This document shows, one piece after another, positions 1 to 8,342 of a stretch of 64,000 bases of DNA. This DNA comes from Phialophora verrucosa (taxonomy: Eukaryota > Ascomycota > Eurotiomycetes > Chaetothyriales > Herpotrichiellaceae). Location: NCBI GenBank assembly GCA_002099365.1, contig MSED01000009.1:2170001-2234000 (forward strand), given 5' to 3'. The notes under the pieces were generated by a model. That model searched no databases and had not been told where the DNA came from. It worked only from the letters and a program-made list of their open reading frames with translations. A program made the position numbers and the translations under genes. Within the stretch, counting starts at the first letter, position 1. Each line of letters opens with the position of its first letter.

Positions 1-1
1 G

Positions 2-3000
2 TTCGACAATAGCGAGAAGAGTACGAGTCCGATCGGCTTTGAAGAATACGCGCAAATCAGCGTGACGCGACAAATCGTCATGGGCGGAACCAGCAAGTAC
101 CTCATCAATGGACATCGCGCGCAACAGACGACAGTGCAGAACTTGTTCCAAAGCGTCGGACTGAACATCAACAATCCGAACTTCATCATCATGCAGGGAC
201 GAATAACGAAAGTGCTGAACATGAAGGCTGCCGAGATTCTGGCTATGATTGAAGAAGCGGCTGGAACGCGCATGTTCGAGGATAGGAAGGATAAGGCCGT
301 CAAGACCATGGCGAAGAAGGAGATGAAAGTGGTAGAGATCGAGGGCTTGCTGCGCGAGGAAATTGAACCGAAACTCGACAAACTGAGAGGCGAGAAGCGA
401 GCATGGTTGGACTACCAGAAAACACAAAGCGAGCTTGAAAGATTGACGCGAGTAGTGGTCGCGGCAGACTATGTTCGAGCTGGCGAGAAGATGAAGAACG
501 CGTCACAGGAGCATGAAGCCAAACGAGCCAAAGTCACCCACCTCGAGGAGAATGCTATTAAACTCAAGCGCGAGATCGACAACCTCGAGGAAGATTCTCA
601 GCGCGTACGAGCTGTTCGAGAGAAGGAAATGCGCAAAGGTGGCCGATTCCAAGCGATTGAAGCTCAAGTGAAAGAATTGAGTCACGAGCTGGTCCGACTT
701 GCGACAGTGCTTGACCTGAAGCAATCCAACGTTGCGGAAGAAGAACAGAAGAAAAAAGATGTCGCCAAAAATGTCAAGAGTCTGGAAAAGCAGGTCACTG
801 ATAAGCAGGCCGGTCTCAAGAAGTTGCAGTCGCAGTGGGATAGTGCGAAAGCTGACCATGATTCTCAAAACGCAGAAGTGGAGAAGAAAGAAGAGCTGCT
901 ATCGACGTTACAGACTGGGGTTGCTTCCCGTGAAGGACAAGAAAGTGGCTACCAAGGTCAATTGCAGGAAGCCCGAGCGAGACTGACTGCGGCCACTACG
1001 GAGCAAGAACAAGCAAAGCTGAAGATCTCGCACCTGGAAAAGCGCATAAAGGAAGACGAACCACGAGCAAAGAAGGCGCGAGAACAGAACGCCGACCTCT
1101 TGAAAGGCTTGGAAGTACTCCGCAAGGAAGCACAGAAACTAGAGAGCAATCTGCAAAGTCTGGGCTTTGAACCTGGCCGAGAGGAGAAGATGCGAGAGCA
1201 CGAGGTCGCCCTTCAGAAGAGCATTCGCGACCTGTCACGACAAGCCGACGAGCTGAAGCGAAAAGTTGCCAACGTCGACTTCCACTTCAGCGACCCTTCG
1301 CCCAACTTTGACCGGACGAGGGTCAAAGGTCTGGTTGCCCAATTGTTCACACTGGACAAGGACAAGTCGATGGCTGGTACTGCGTTGGAAATCTGCGCAG
1401 GTGGCAGGCTGTATAACGTGGTCGTTGACACGGCCGAGACCGGCACACAACTTCTCCAGAATGGAAAGCTAAAGAAGCGGGTTACCATCATTCCTCTGAA
1501 CAAGATATCTGCCTTCAGGGCGTCGGCACAGAAGGTGGGAGCAGCACAACGCATAGCACCGGGCAAAGTCGACCTTGCACTCTCTTTGATTGGATACGAC
1601 CAGGAGGTTTCTGCCGCCATGGACTACGTCTTTGGCACAACGTTGATTTGCCAGGACGCCGAAACAGCCAAGAAAGTCACCTTTGACCCTGCAGTCAGGC
1701 TGAAGAGCGTTACAGTGGAAGGTGATGTGTATGACCCTTCAGGCACACTGTCCGGTGGCAGCGCGCCGAACTCCAGTGGTGTACTTGTGATCCTTCAGAA
1801 GCTGAACGAGGTGACGAAAGATCTACAAAAACATCAGTCAGAGCTTCAACAGCTGCAAGAGACGATGAGACAGGAGCGAGCGAAGCTGGCCGATATCAAG
1901 TCCGTCAAGCAAGAGCTCGATCTCAAGACTCATGAAATCAAGCTGGCAGAGGAGCAGATATCCGGCAACTCTTCATCGTCGATCATCCACGCAATAGAGG
2001 AAATGAAGGCAACAATTGTCCAGCTTAAACAAGACATGGCAGACGCGAGGACGCGCGAAGCCGAAGCCTCCAAAGACGTCAAGCGGATCGAGAAAGACAT
2101 GGAAGACTTCAGCAAGAACAAAGGCAGCAAGCTGAAAGAGCTGGAGAAGTCGATAGTCGAGCTGAAGAAGTCGCTCACCAAGACCTCGGCCGCCATCAAA
2201 TCACTCCAGAAAGAATTGCAGGACGCTAAGATCGACTGCGAACAAGCGGAGAGTGATTTGAACGCCGCGGTGGAACAATTCGAAGAGGTCAACACTGCGA
2301 TCGAAGCGCAGAAGGCAGAACTTGAAACTTTGCGACAGGAAGAAGCAAGCGTCAAGAGTCATCACGACATGGCCCAAGCGGAACTCGTCGATGAACAAGC
2401 AAAACTGACAGGCTTTGACGATGAGCTGCGCGAGCTGGAACAAGCCAAATCCAAGAAGTCGAAACAAATCGCCGAAGAAGCGCTCGAGGCACAAAAACTG
2501 GGCCACGCCGTGGAAAAGGCTCAGAAGGACGCACAGGCAGCAGCACAATTCGTCACGGCGCTAGAGAAGGAACACGACTGGATCGAAGATAATAGAGATC
2601 AATTCGGCCGGCCTGGCACACCCTACGACTTCCACGGCAAGAACCTGTCGGAGAGTCGTGCAACGCTCAAGAACGTGACGGAACGATTCCAAGGCATGAA
2701 GAAGAAGATCAACCCGAAAGTGATGCCCATGATCGATAGTGTCGAGAAAAAAGAGGCCTCCCTGAAGAACATGCTGCGCACGGTGATCCGCGACAAGAAG
2801 AAGATCGAAGAGACAATCAGCACGTTGGATGAGTATAAGAAGGAGGCGCTGATCAAGACGTGGCGCAAGGTCACCGAGGACTTTGGCAACATCTTCTCGG
2901 ATCTGTTGCCAGGTAACAACACAGCGAAACTCGTGCCGCTGGACGACAACTTAGAGCGGATTCAGGAGGGCTTGGAGGTCAAGGTCTGTCTTGGGAAGGT

Positions 3001-3376
3001 GTGGAAGCAGAGTTTGGCCGAGTTAAGTGGTGGACAAAGGTATGTTTCTCGGTTGTTGTCTTCCCGCCGTTATCTGGACGATGTGCTGACTGGTGACCGG
3101 TCTTCCAGGTCGCTCATTGCTCTTTCGCTCATTCTCGCTCTGCTTCAGTTCAAGCCGGCGCCCATGTACATTCTGGACGAAGTCGACGCGGCGCTTGATC
3201 TGTCGCATACCCAGAACATTGGGCGAATCATCAAGACAAGATTCCAAGGATCCCAGTTCATTGTCGTCAGTTTGAAGGATGGCATGTTTCAGAATGCCAA
3301 CCGTGTCTTCCGGACGAGGTTTAGTGAAGGCACGAGTGTCGTTTCTGTCATGACGCCTGGGGAGTTGAAGGGGTGA
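2..3376 (+). CDS. SMC2: Condensin subunit SMC2 (5' end missing)
   Basis: Structural maintenance of chromosomes protein 2, an ATPase subunit of condensin that acts on mitotic chromatin. The frame is open from base 2, so the N-terminal exon(s) with the Walker A motif lie outside the window. Visible in order: the head segment with NFIIMQGRITKVLNMK (Q-loop region, typical of SMC2), a long coiled coil, the hinge (about 1290-1790, with glycine-rich GTLSGGSAP), a second coiled coil, then the ABC signature LAELSGGQR and Walker B PMYILDEVDAALD. An intron at 3040-3108 (69 nt, GTATGT...CAG, CTGAC branch site) interrupts the signature; removing it gives the family sequence SGGQRSLIALSL. Because it is a multiple of three and has no stop, naive translation adds 23 foreign residues. 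The stop is at 3374-3376. Identification is very secure; only the missing 5' end is unresolved. Confidence 0.96.
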   Translation, partial: FDNSEKSTSPIGFEEYAQISVTRQIVMGGTSKYLINGHRAQQTTVQNLFQSVGLNINNPNFIIMQGRITKVLNMKAAEILAMIEEAAGTRMFEDRKDKAVKTMAKKEMKVVEIEGLLREEIEPKLDKLRGEKRAWLDYQKTQSELERLTRVVVAADYVRAGEKMKNASQEHEAKRAKVTHLEENAIKLKREIDNLEEDSQRVRAVREKEMRKGGRFQAIEAQVKELSHELVRLATVLDLKQSNVAEEEQKKKDVAKNVKSLEKQVTDKQAGLKKLQSQWDSAKADHDSQNAEVEKKEELLSTLQTGVASREGQESGYQGQLQEARARLTAATTEQEQAKLKISHLEKRIKEDEPRAKKAREQNADLLKGLEVLRKEAQKLESNLQSLGFEPGREEKMREHEVALQKSIRDLSRQADELKRKVANVDFHFSDPSPNFDRTRVKGLVAQLFTLDKDKSMAGTALEICAGGRLYNVVVDTAETGTQLLQNGKLKKRVTIIPLNKISAFRASAQKVGAAQRIAPGKVDLALSLIGYDQEVSAAMDYVFGTTLICQDAETAKKVTFDPAVRLKSVTVEGDVYDPSGTLSGGSAPNSSGVLVILQKLNEVTKDLQKHQSELQQLQETMRQERAKLADIKSVKQELDLKTHEIKLAEEQISGNSSSSIIHAIEEMKATIVQLKQDMADARTREAEASKDVKRIEKDMEDFSKNKGSKLKELEKSIVELKKSLTKTSAAIKSLQKELQDAKIDCEQAESDLNAAVEQFEEVNTAIEAQKAELETLRQEEASVKSHHDMAQAELVDEQAKLTGFDDELRELEQAKSKKSKQIAEEALEAQKLGHAVEKAQKDAQAAAQFVTALEKEHDWIEDNRDQFGRPGTPYDFHGKNLSESRATLKNVTERFQGMKKKINPKVMPMIDSVEKKEASLKNMLRTVIRDKKKIEETISTLDEYKKEALIKTWRKVTEDFGNIFSDLLPGNNTAKLVPLDDNLERIQEGLEVKVCLGKVWKQSLAELSGGQRYVSRLLSSRRYLDDVLTGDRSSRSLIALSLILALLQFKPAPMYILDEVDAALDLSHTQNIGRIIKTRFQGSQFIVVSLKDGMFQNANRVFRTRFSEGTSVVSVMTPGELKG

Positions 3377-3622
3377 TGATTTTTCTCCGCCGGGGAGTTC
3401 CCTGCATAATATACGGCGTTCTCTCACGATCTGTATGTCTGCTAGCTTGAACGATTTTACGACTCGATGATATGGTTGGCTGTGTCGAAGCCGGTGTTGG
3501 CAGGTGTGTCGTTCATCGCCTTGGCGTGTGCGTCGTCCATAGCACTGGCGCCGTTCTACCAACTCTTCACCACGTCCTCATCTTTCTGCCGAACGCTTCA
3601 CGCATCCTCGTCTTTTCTGCTC

Positions 3623-4564
3623 TCAACTCTTCCCCAAACTCTCGACAACCTCCTCCACCACGGCGCTCACGCCCTGAACCTCATGGGCAAAACGGCCCAG
3701 AAACAGGCCGTCGACCCACTTGCCCAGCCCATTCCCACCATTAGTCTTGCCACTCCATAACCCCGGCCCCGCGCTGCCCCCATACACGACCTTGACCTCG
3801 CCCGTCCTCTCTCCGCCCCTCAGCGGAACGGCCGACTTGGCAACCTGCCGAATGGCCTGCACCACGGGGCCGACGTAATCGACGCCGGCCGGTTCGGCGG
3901 CCCCGATCGCCCACACGGGCTCGTACGCGAACACCACGGGCGCGTCATCGGGAACGGCGCCCAGGACGGCCAAGATCTGCGGCCTCAGCTCGCTCATGGC
4001 CGCGCCGACACTTGCGCTGAGCGGGCCGCGCAGATCCGGCCGCTCCACCTCGCCTATGCAGACCAGGGGCACCATGGCCAGGTCGCTGACGGTGCGGGCC
4101 TTTTCGGCGGCGGTGTCGTCGTTTTCGCCCAGGTAGCGACGGCGCTCGGCGTGGTTGAGCTCGACGACGCGCACGCCTAGGGATTGGAGCGCCCGGGGCA
4201 CGACCTCGCCGGTGTAGGCGCCGTAGTTGAGCGACGGGAAGGCATTTTGGGCGCCGAGGGAGATGGGCCAGGCGACGGGGTCGGCATTCTCAGAGTCAGG
4301 GTCAGGGTCCGGACTCGATGTCGAGGGGGAGGGGTATTTTGATCCCAGGATCTGAGAACATGGGTAGATGGTGAGGAAATCCGGGATGAACACGAAAAGG
4401 ACCTCGGCGCGGTGTTGTTCGAGGAGAGGCAGGATGTTGTTCGACGGATCCAGTAGCGAGTGGAGGTATGCGATTGTCCGCGCAGGGGGAAAGTAGGCTT
4501 TTGTCGACGTGAGAATCAGTTTGGAGGGTAGGGACGGGTATTTCGTCTGGGACTGTGAAGACAT
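3623..4564 (-). CDS. Triosephosphate-isomerase-like protein, candidate L-erythrulose-1-phosphate isomerase
   Basis: A single-exon protein of 313 aa with the TIM-barrel isomerase pattern: a lysine in TSTKAYF at strand 1, GAQNAF, GAYTGE, LNHAERR (catalytic His), VCIGE, FAYEPVWAIG (catalytic Glu and loop 6), YGGSAGPG and DGLFLGRFAH. The Lys, His and Glu expected for proton transfer are all present, so it should be active. It is longer than glycolytic TIM (about 250 aa), partly through a Ser/Pro/Asp-rich insert near residues 78-98, and the usual NWK and GHSERR signatures are altered, which argues for a paralogue with another substrate. A divergent RpiB-like gene lies 686 bp away. That pairing is known from erythritol catabolism (bacterial EryH/EryI, Yarrowia EYI1/EYI2), where the TIM-like enzyme converts L-erythrulose-1-P to D-erythrulose-4-P. 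Family assignment is strong; the substrate is inferred from the pairing. Confidence 0.85.
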   Translation of the reverse strand: MSSQSQTKYPSLPSKLILTSTKAYFPPARTIAYLHSLLDPSNNILPLLEQHRAEVLFVFIPDFLTIYPCSQILGSKYPSPSTSSPDPDPDSENADPVAWPISLGAQNAFPSLNYGAYTGEVVPRALQSLGVRVVELNHAERRRYLGENDDTAAEKARTVSDLAMVPLVCIGEVERPDLRGPLSASVGAAMSELRPQILAVLGAVPDDAPVVFAYEPVWAIGAAEPAGVDYVGPVVQAIRQVAKSAVPLRGGERTGEVKVVYGGSAGPGLWSGKTNGGNGLGKWVDGLFLGRFAHEVQGVSAVVEEVVESLGKS

Positions 4565-5250
4565 GGTGTTGGAACCCGGAGCACGAATGTAGAATGTAAG
4601 TCTCGTCGGTGTCCGTTGAACCTGTCGATGATATTGCCACCTGAGAGACTCGGCCGTGTTGCGATGCGAGAGTCTGGAAACACGCCAGACTTAATCTCGA
4701 CAGATAGTGTAGAGAGACTGGAATCAGTGCCTTTGGCCTCACTCACTCGTTCCCTGCCCGAGCAATACCCGGTCACAGCAAGTAGACACGCAGACATTGT
4801 GACATGCAGGATCTGCCAAATCCCAACGTGGCATTGAACCCCCGTGTCAACTGATCCCGCCCGGATTCCCTGAAATGGTGATGCCGCCGCACAAATTGGA
4901 GAAATTCCCCCGCGGACGCTGAACGACAAATGACGCCAGAGAGGCGGAGGCAAGGCGAGGGGGGTGACAGGGAACCCGATCGGCATTTCGACGGCGTGCT
5001 GGCCGTCCAGCAGGAAGAGATCTCATTCCACGCCGGGGAAAAAATAAAAATAAAAGAAAAAGCCAGGATGTGATTTATTCATACTCGTGTGCTTGTGCTC
5101 GCTCAGTCCCACAAGATATCTATCTGTATCCATCCATATACACCATATATACAGTACCACACGGCCGCCTCGACGGGAAGTACCTACCATCCCTCCCTCA
5201 CACCAATCCACACCACCACCACCACCGCAGTCAACACCGCAGTCTACACC
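4565..5250. promoter_or_regulatory. Shared divergent promoter of the two sugar-phosphate isomerase genes
   Basis: A 686-bp gap between two start codons pointing away from each other, so both genes probably share control elements. The side next to the RpiB-like gene has a TATA-rich run (about 5137-5155), then a C/A-rich leader with a CAC microsatellite (about 5209-5227) directly before ATG 5251. Short ORFs in this gap have no recognisable protein character. No specific operator could be assigned by eye. Confidence 0.5.
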
Positions 5251-5748
5251 ATGACCTCTACAGCCAACGGCACGAAAACACCCCTCCGCGTCGTCGTCGG
5301 CAGCGACAACGCCGGCCACGCCTACAAGACGGCCCTCAAGGAAGTCCTGCACAAGCACGCCGGCGTGACGCAGGTCCTGGACGTGGGCGTGGTCAACGCC
5401 GACGACCCGACCGCGTACCCCCACCTGGCCGTCGACGCGTGCAAGAAGATCAAGGCCGGCGAGGCCGACCGCGCCCTGCTCGTCTGCGGCACGGGCCTGG
5501 GCGTCGCCATCTCGGCAAACAAGGTCGAGGGCATCCGCGCAGTCACCGCGCATGACCCCTACAGCGTCGAGCGCGCCGTGCTGTCGAATAATGCCCAGGT
5601 GCTGTGTTTTGGCCAGCGCGTCATCGGCCTGGAGCTGGCCAAGAAGTTGGTCGACGAGTGGGTCGAGCTGAGGTTCGACGAGGCCAGCGCGAGCGCCGAA
5701 AAGGTGGCGCATATATCAAAGTATGAGGAGCAGTTTGGAGAGTTGTGA
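5251..5748 (+). CDS. RpiB/LacAB-family sugar-phosphate isomerase, candidate D-erythrulose-4-phosphate isomerase
   Basis: A 165-aa protein of the RpiB/LacA/LacB isomerase family. Visible: the N-terminal strand and loop RVVVGSDNAGH, the LLVCGTGLGVAISANK loop with the catalytic-type cysteine, IRAVTAHDPYS with a conserved His-Asp, and SNNAQVLCFGQRVIG. The usual GSDHAG motif has Asn in place of the first His, suggesting a substrate other than ribose-5-phosphate. The frame is open upstream to 5089, but ATG 5251 gives the normal family N-terminus and a good CACC-ATG context. Fungi normally use RpiA for the pentose phosphate pathway, so an RpiB-type gene beside a TIM paralogue fits the tetrulose-phosphate isomerase role (Brucella EryI, Yarrowia EYI2): D-erythrulose-4-P to D-erythrose-4-P. 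Family certain; substrate inferred. Confidence 0.88.
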   Translation: MTSTANGTKTPLRVVVGSDNAGHAYKTALKEVLHKHAGVTQVLDVGVVNADDPTAYPHLAVDACKKIKAGEADRALLVCGTGLGVAISANKVEGIRAVTAHDPYSVERAVLSNNAQVLCFGQRVIGLELAKKLVDEWVELRFDEASASAEKVAHISKYEEQFGEL

Positions 5749-6067
5749 CATTCATGGTTTTATATGAGGAGGCACGAGGACGATTTGATTTGATTTGATA
5801 ACATGGTGCTCCGCGCGTTTGACGTGATGTCCGAAGAGATATCTAGTGGACAAAGGATGCTGAAGAACCATTTCTGACCATCTTTTCAAAGACAACCTCC
5901 CGTCTTGTGGCCGCGAGATATCCGGCTTAATAGACTTCATTGTACAACATGGACCTAATGTGCTCTCGCACAGTTGTCGAAGTACACACGCTCCTATTTC
6001 AAAGTCACGCCAGGGAGTTGGCCAATGCTTCCGCATGACTGCTCGTGTAGACTACTTCCATCCCTCA
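5749..6067. other. Convergent 3' intergenic region
   Basis: A 319-bp gap between the 3' ends of the RpiB-like gene and the disordered-protein gene. It holds a short TTTGATT repeat (about 5783-5797). I see no coding exon or RNA gene in it. Confidence 0.5.
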
Positions 6068-8056
6068 TCATGCCTTGCCTTTCATGTCCTCAGAAACACC
6101 GATCCCATGCATCCAACAACCCCTGAACTGTGACCCCTGTCTTTGCACCACCCGCCAATATCTAGGATGCCTTGGGCATAATGGACTACTCGGCAAATGG
6201 TCTGGAATGGTCAAGTCGAACATCTCGGGCTCCACCTCTTTCCCCTCGTACAGGATCTTGGTCCGATTCTTCGACAGAACATCTGGCGAATTCAATCGCC
6301 GGCTCCCTTCCTTGGCACTCTGAATGCCATCTTGCTTCGTCTCAGTTCCCAGTCGATCGATCTCGGCAAGCTTGACGTCCGCCCACTCACTAGTTAGGAT
6401 TCGCTTGTTCTTGGTTTTGGGCCTCTCAAGTTTGGGTCTCCCATCCGGCATCAATCTATTCCGTTCCCAGTCGGAGGATATCGCGCTGTCTGGACTGCCA
6501 CTGCCGCTGTTTGCTGCGCCTTCTACCATGATTTCGGGGGCCTGCAAGCTACCGGTCCGTCTTGGTGCGTTGTAATCGAAGAAAAATCCTTTCCAACGGC
6601 CATCTGCCCCTTCTTCGGGCAGGGGCGGAGTGTGGATGCGACGCGCCTCGCTCGGCAAGTAACTGGTGCCTCCTCTAGTACTGATATCAACCTTCAGAAA
6701 CTCCTCCGACTCTGCACTCGGACTTCGTTTGATCTTGTACGTGGCCGTTTCATCCGGGGTATTTGTGGGCATGGTACCCATGCGAAGGTATCTCTGACTC
6801 GAGGTATATGACTGAACGTCTGAGCCGTGGTCACCACTTCCACTGTTGTGGTGGTTGCTGTTGCTTTCGAGTGATGACGGGACCCCGTGTGCACCGCGTT
6901 GGCCCTTTTTTGCCTTTTGAGGAATTGTTTTGTCAGAGAAGGTTTTCCAGGTCAGTGGCCTGGCAATCTGTGGCGGGAAGAGCGTGGCTGGAGTTGTTGT
7001 TTTGATCTCCTGCAAAGCCGCAGCCACGCGTTGCAGGACTTCTGAGGTGTAATTCCGCTTGAGCTGGGTGGTATGGTCTGCCATTCGAGTGGGCCGTCTC
7101 GTCGAAGAGGGTGGGGACATCCGCGCAACAGCGGGTGGGCGAGAGCGTTTGGGCAGGCTAACACGGTGAAGGAGTTGCAACGGAGCTGAAAAGATATGTC
7201 TGGGATTGATTGAGCTTCTGCGGGATGTTGACTGACGCCGATGATGGTCCGCAGTCCGATTCTTCTGATCTGCCGGCTGACTTTCTTCGTTGATCGCTGG
7301 CTGTGACGGCTGAGCGCCTGCCGGTACTGGTGGCGGCCTTCCGGACTCTGTGAATTCAGTCTCGACCCTGATTGAGGAACTGGGTTTGGGCATTTTCGAG
7401 ATAGGAGCGCTTTTGGATGGTGGTGGTCTCAATGGAGCCTGATCTGTACGGACGACAATGACATTGCCGTCTCTTGTAACACTCTCAGATAGCGTTGACG
7501 ACCGTCGCTGCGCGATCTCGCTTGTAGCATTCCACTTTCCTACTTTGGAGGTGAATGAAGACGATGTTCCCCGGATCGAGCTAATTTTCGACTGGCGGAG
7601 AGGATATGCGAGATTTTCCCTCGAACGAAACGCTGCCGAGCTGCGTCCAGAAGAGTCAGATGTCTGCAAAGAGGCACGACGAAGCGAATGTTCGACAGAG
7701 CGAACCGGGGTGACCTTCGTCGAGGAAATCTCGTGCGATGGTGTAGGACTGATGCCTGCTGAAGTCAAGCTCTCGAGGGACTGGGTCTCTCCGATAATGT
7801 AGTCATGGATCCTCTTGTGCAGAGCCTCGTAATCAGAATGGAAGCGGAAATGAGGACGTCGGACTGGGGGCAGCTGTGGCTGGGTGCCTGGACTAATGTC
7901 GGCCGGCGAGGCAGGTGACCGGTTGGCGGATGAGGCATCGCGCTTGGGCGAAATGTCGAAATACGAAGTGACTTCTTTGCCGAATGACGTTGCGTCCTCA
8001 CTTGGTGCCGTCTCAATGATATACAGAGGTGCGGATGCGCTGGTCGGATGTGCCAT
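6068..8056 (-). CDS. Disordered fungal protein with C-terminal Cys/His motif, function unknown
   Basis: A single-exon protein of 662 aa if translation begins at ATG 8056 (MAHPTSASAPLYIIETAP); the frame stays open to 8128 and could add 24 residues. Most of it is Ser/Pro/Arg/Thr-rich and probably disordered. Two parts look folded and conserved: an N-terminal stretch near residues 65-85 (FRFHSDYEALHKRIHDYI) and the C-terminal 45 residues with LCPRHPRYWRVVQRQGSQ and GCWMHG, whose Cys and His spacing could bind a metal. I recall the C-terminal pattern from uncharacterised Pezizomycotina proteins but cannot name a domain. There is no signal peptide or membrane segment. It is certainly a gene given its length and composition; no function is proposed. 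Confidence 0.75.
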   Translation of the reverse strand: MAHPTSASAPLYIIETAPSEDATSFGKEVTSYFDISPKRDASSANRSPASPADISPGTQPQLPPVRRPHFRFHSDYEALHKRIHDYIIGETQSLESLTSAGISPTPSHEISSTKVTPVRSVEHSLRRASLQTSDSSGRSSAAFRSRENLAYPLRQSKISSIRGTSSSFTSKVGKWNATSEIAQRRSSTLSESVTRDGNVIVVRTDQAPLRPPPSKSAPISKMPKPSSSIRVETEFTESGRPPPVPAGAQPSQPAINEESQPADQKNRTADHHRRQSTSRRSSINPRHIFSAPLQLLHRVSLPKRSRPPAVARMSPPSSTRRPTRMADHTTQLKRNYTSEVLQRVAAALQEIKTTTPATLFPPQIARPLTWKTFSDKTIPQKAKKGQRGAHGVPSSLESNSNHHNSGSGDHGSDVQSYTSSQRYLRMGTMPTNTPDETATYKIKRSPSAESEEFLKVDISTRGGTSYLPSEARRIHTPPLPEEGADGRWKGFFFDYNAPRRTGSLQAPEIMVEGAANSGSGSPDSAISSDWERNRLMPDGRPKLERPKTKNKRILTSEWADVKLAEIDRLGTETKQDGIQSAKEGSRRLNSPDVLSKNRTKILYEGKEVEPEMFDLTIPDHLPSSPLCPRHPRYWRVVQRQGSQFRGCWMHGIGVSEDMKGKA

Positions 8057-8342
8057 AGCTGAAGCATGGATTAGCGATAGACCCCAGTAGGTTTGATGCT
8101 TGTGCGGCGTGCTTGCTAGCAGATACAAGTGCTGTGTCTACAACAAAGACGGGATGCCGTAGTATGTAGGACTTGAGCCCGATAGCGAAAGGATGCGGAA
8201 GAGATGTGAAGGTGTTGTCGAGGCATTGCTGAGAGCGAAGCTGTGAAGGCGCCGGTCGGCGTCATGCTGCCTCTGCGGCAAGCGCACTTCACTTCAAGAT
8301 CCGTGGGAAAGTGCGTACGGGCAGGCAAGTGAAGGTCCCGGC

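Noticed and set aside
1930..2548. Overlapping minus-strand ORFs of 115-141 codons within SMC2
   Set aside because: Leu/Ser/Phe-rich shadows of a Lys/Glu-rich coiled coil.
5209..5227. CAC repeat as a possible regulatory or CRISPR-like repeat
   Set aside because: A simple microsatellite in a 5' leader; no spacer structure, and no CRISPR array exists anywhere in the window.
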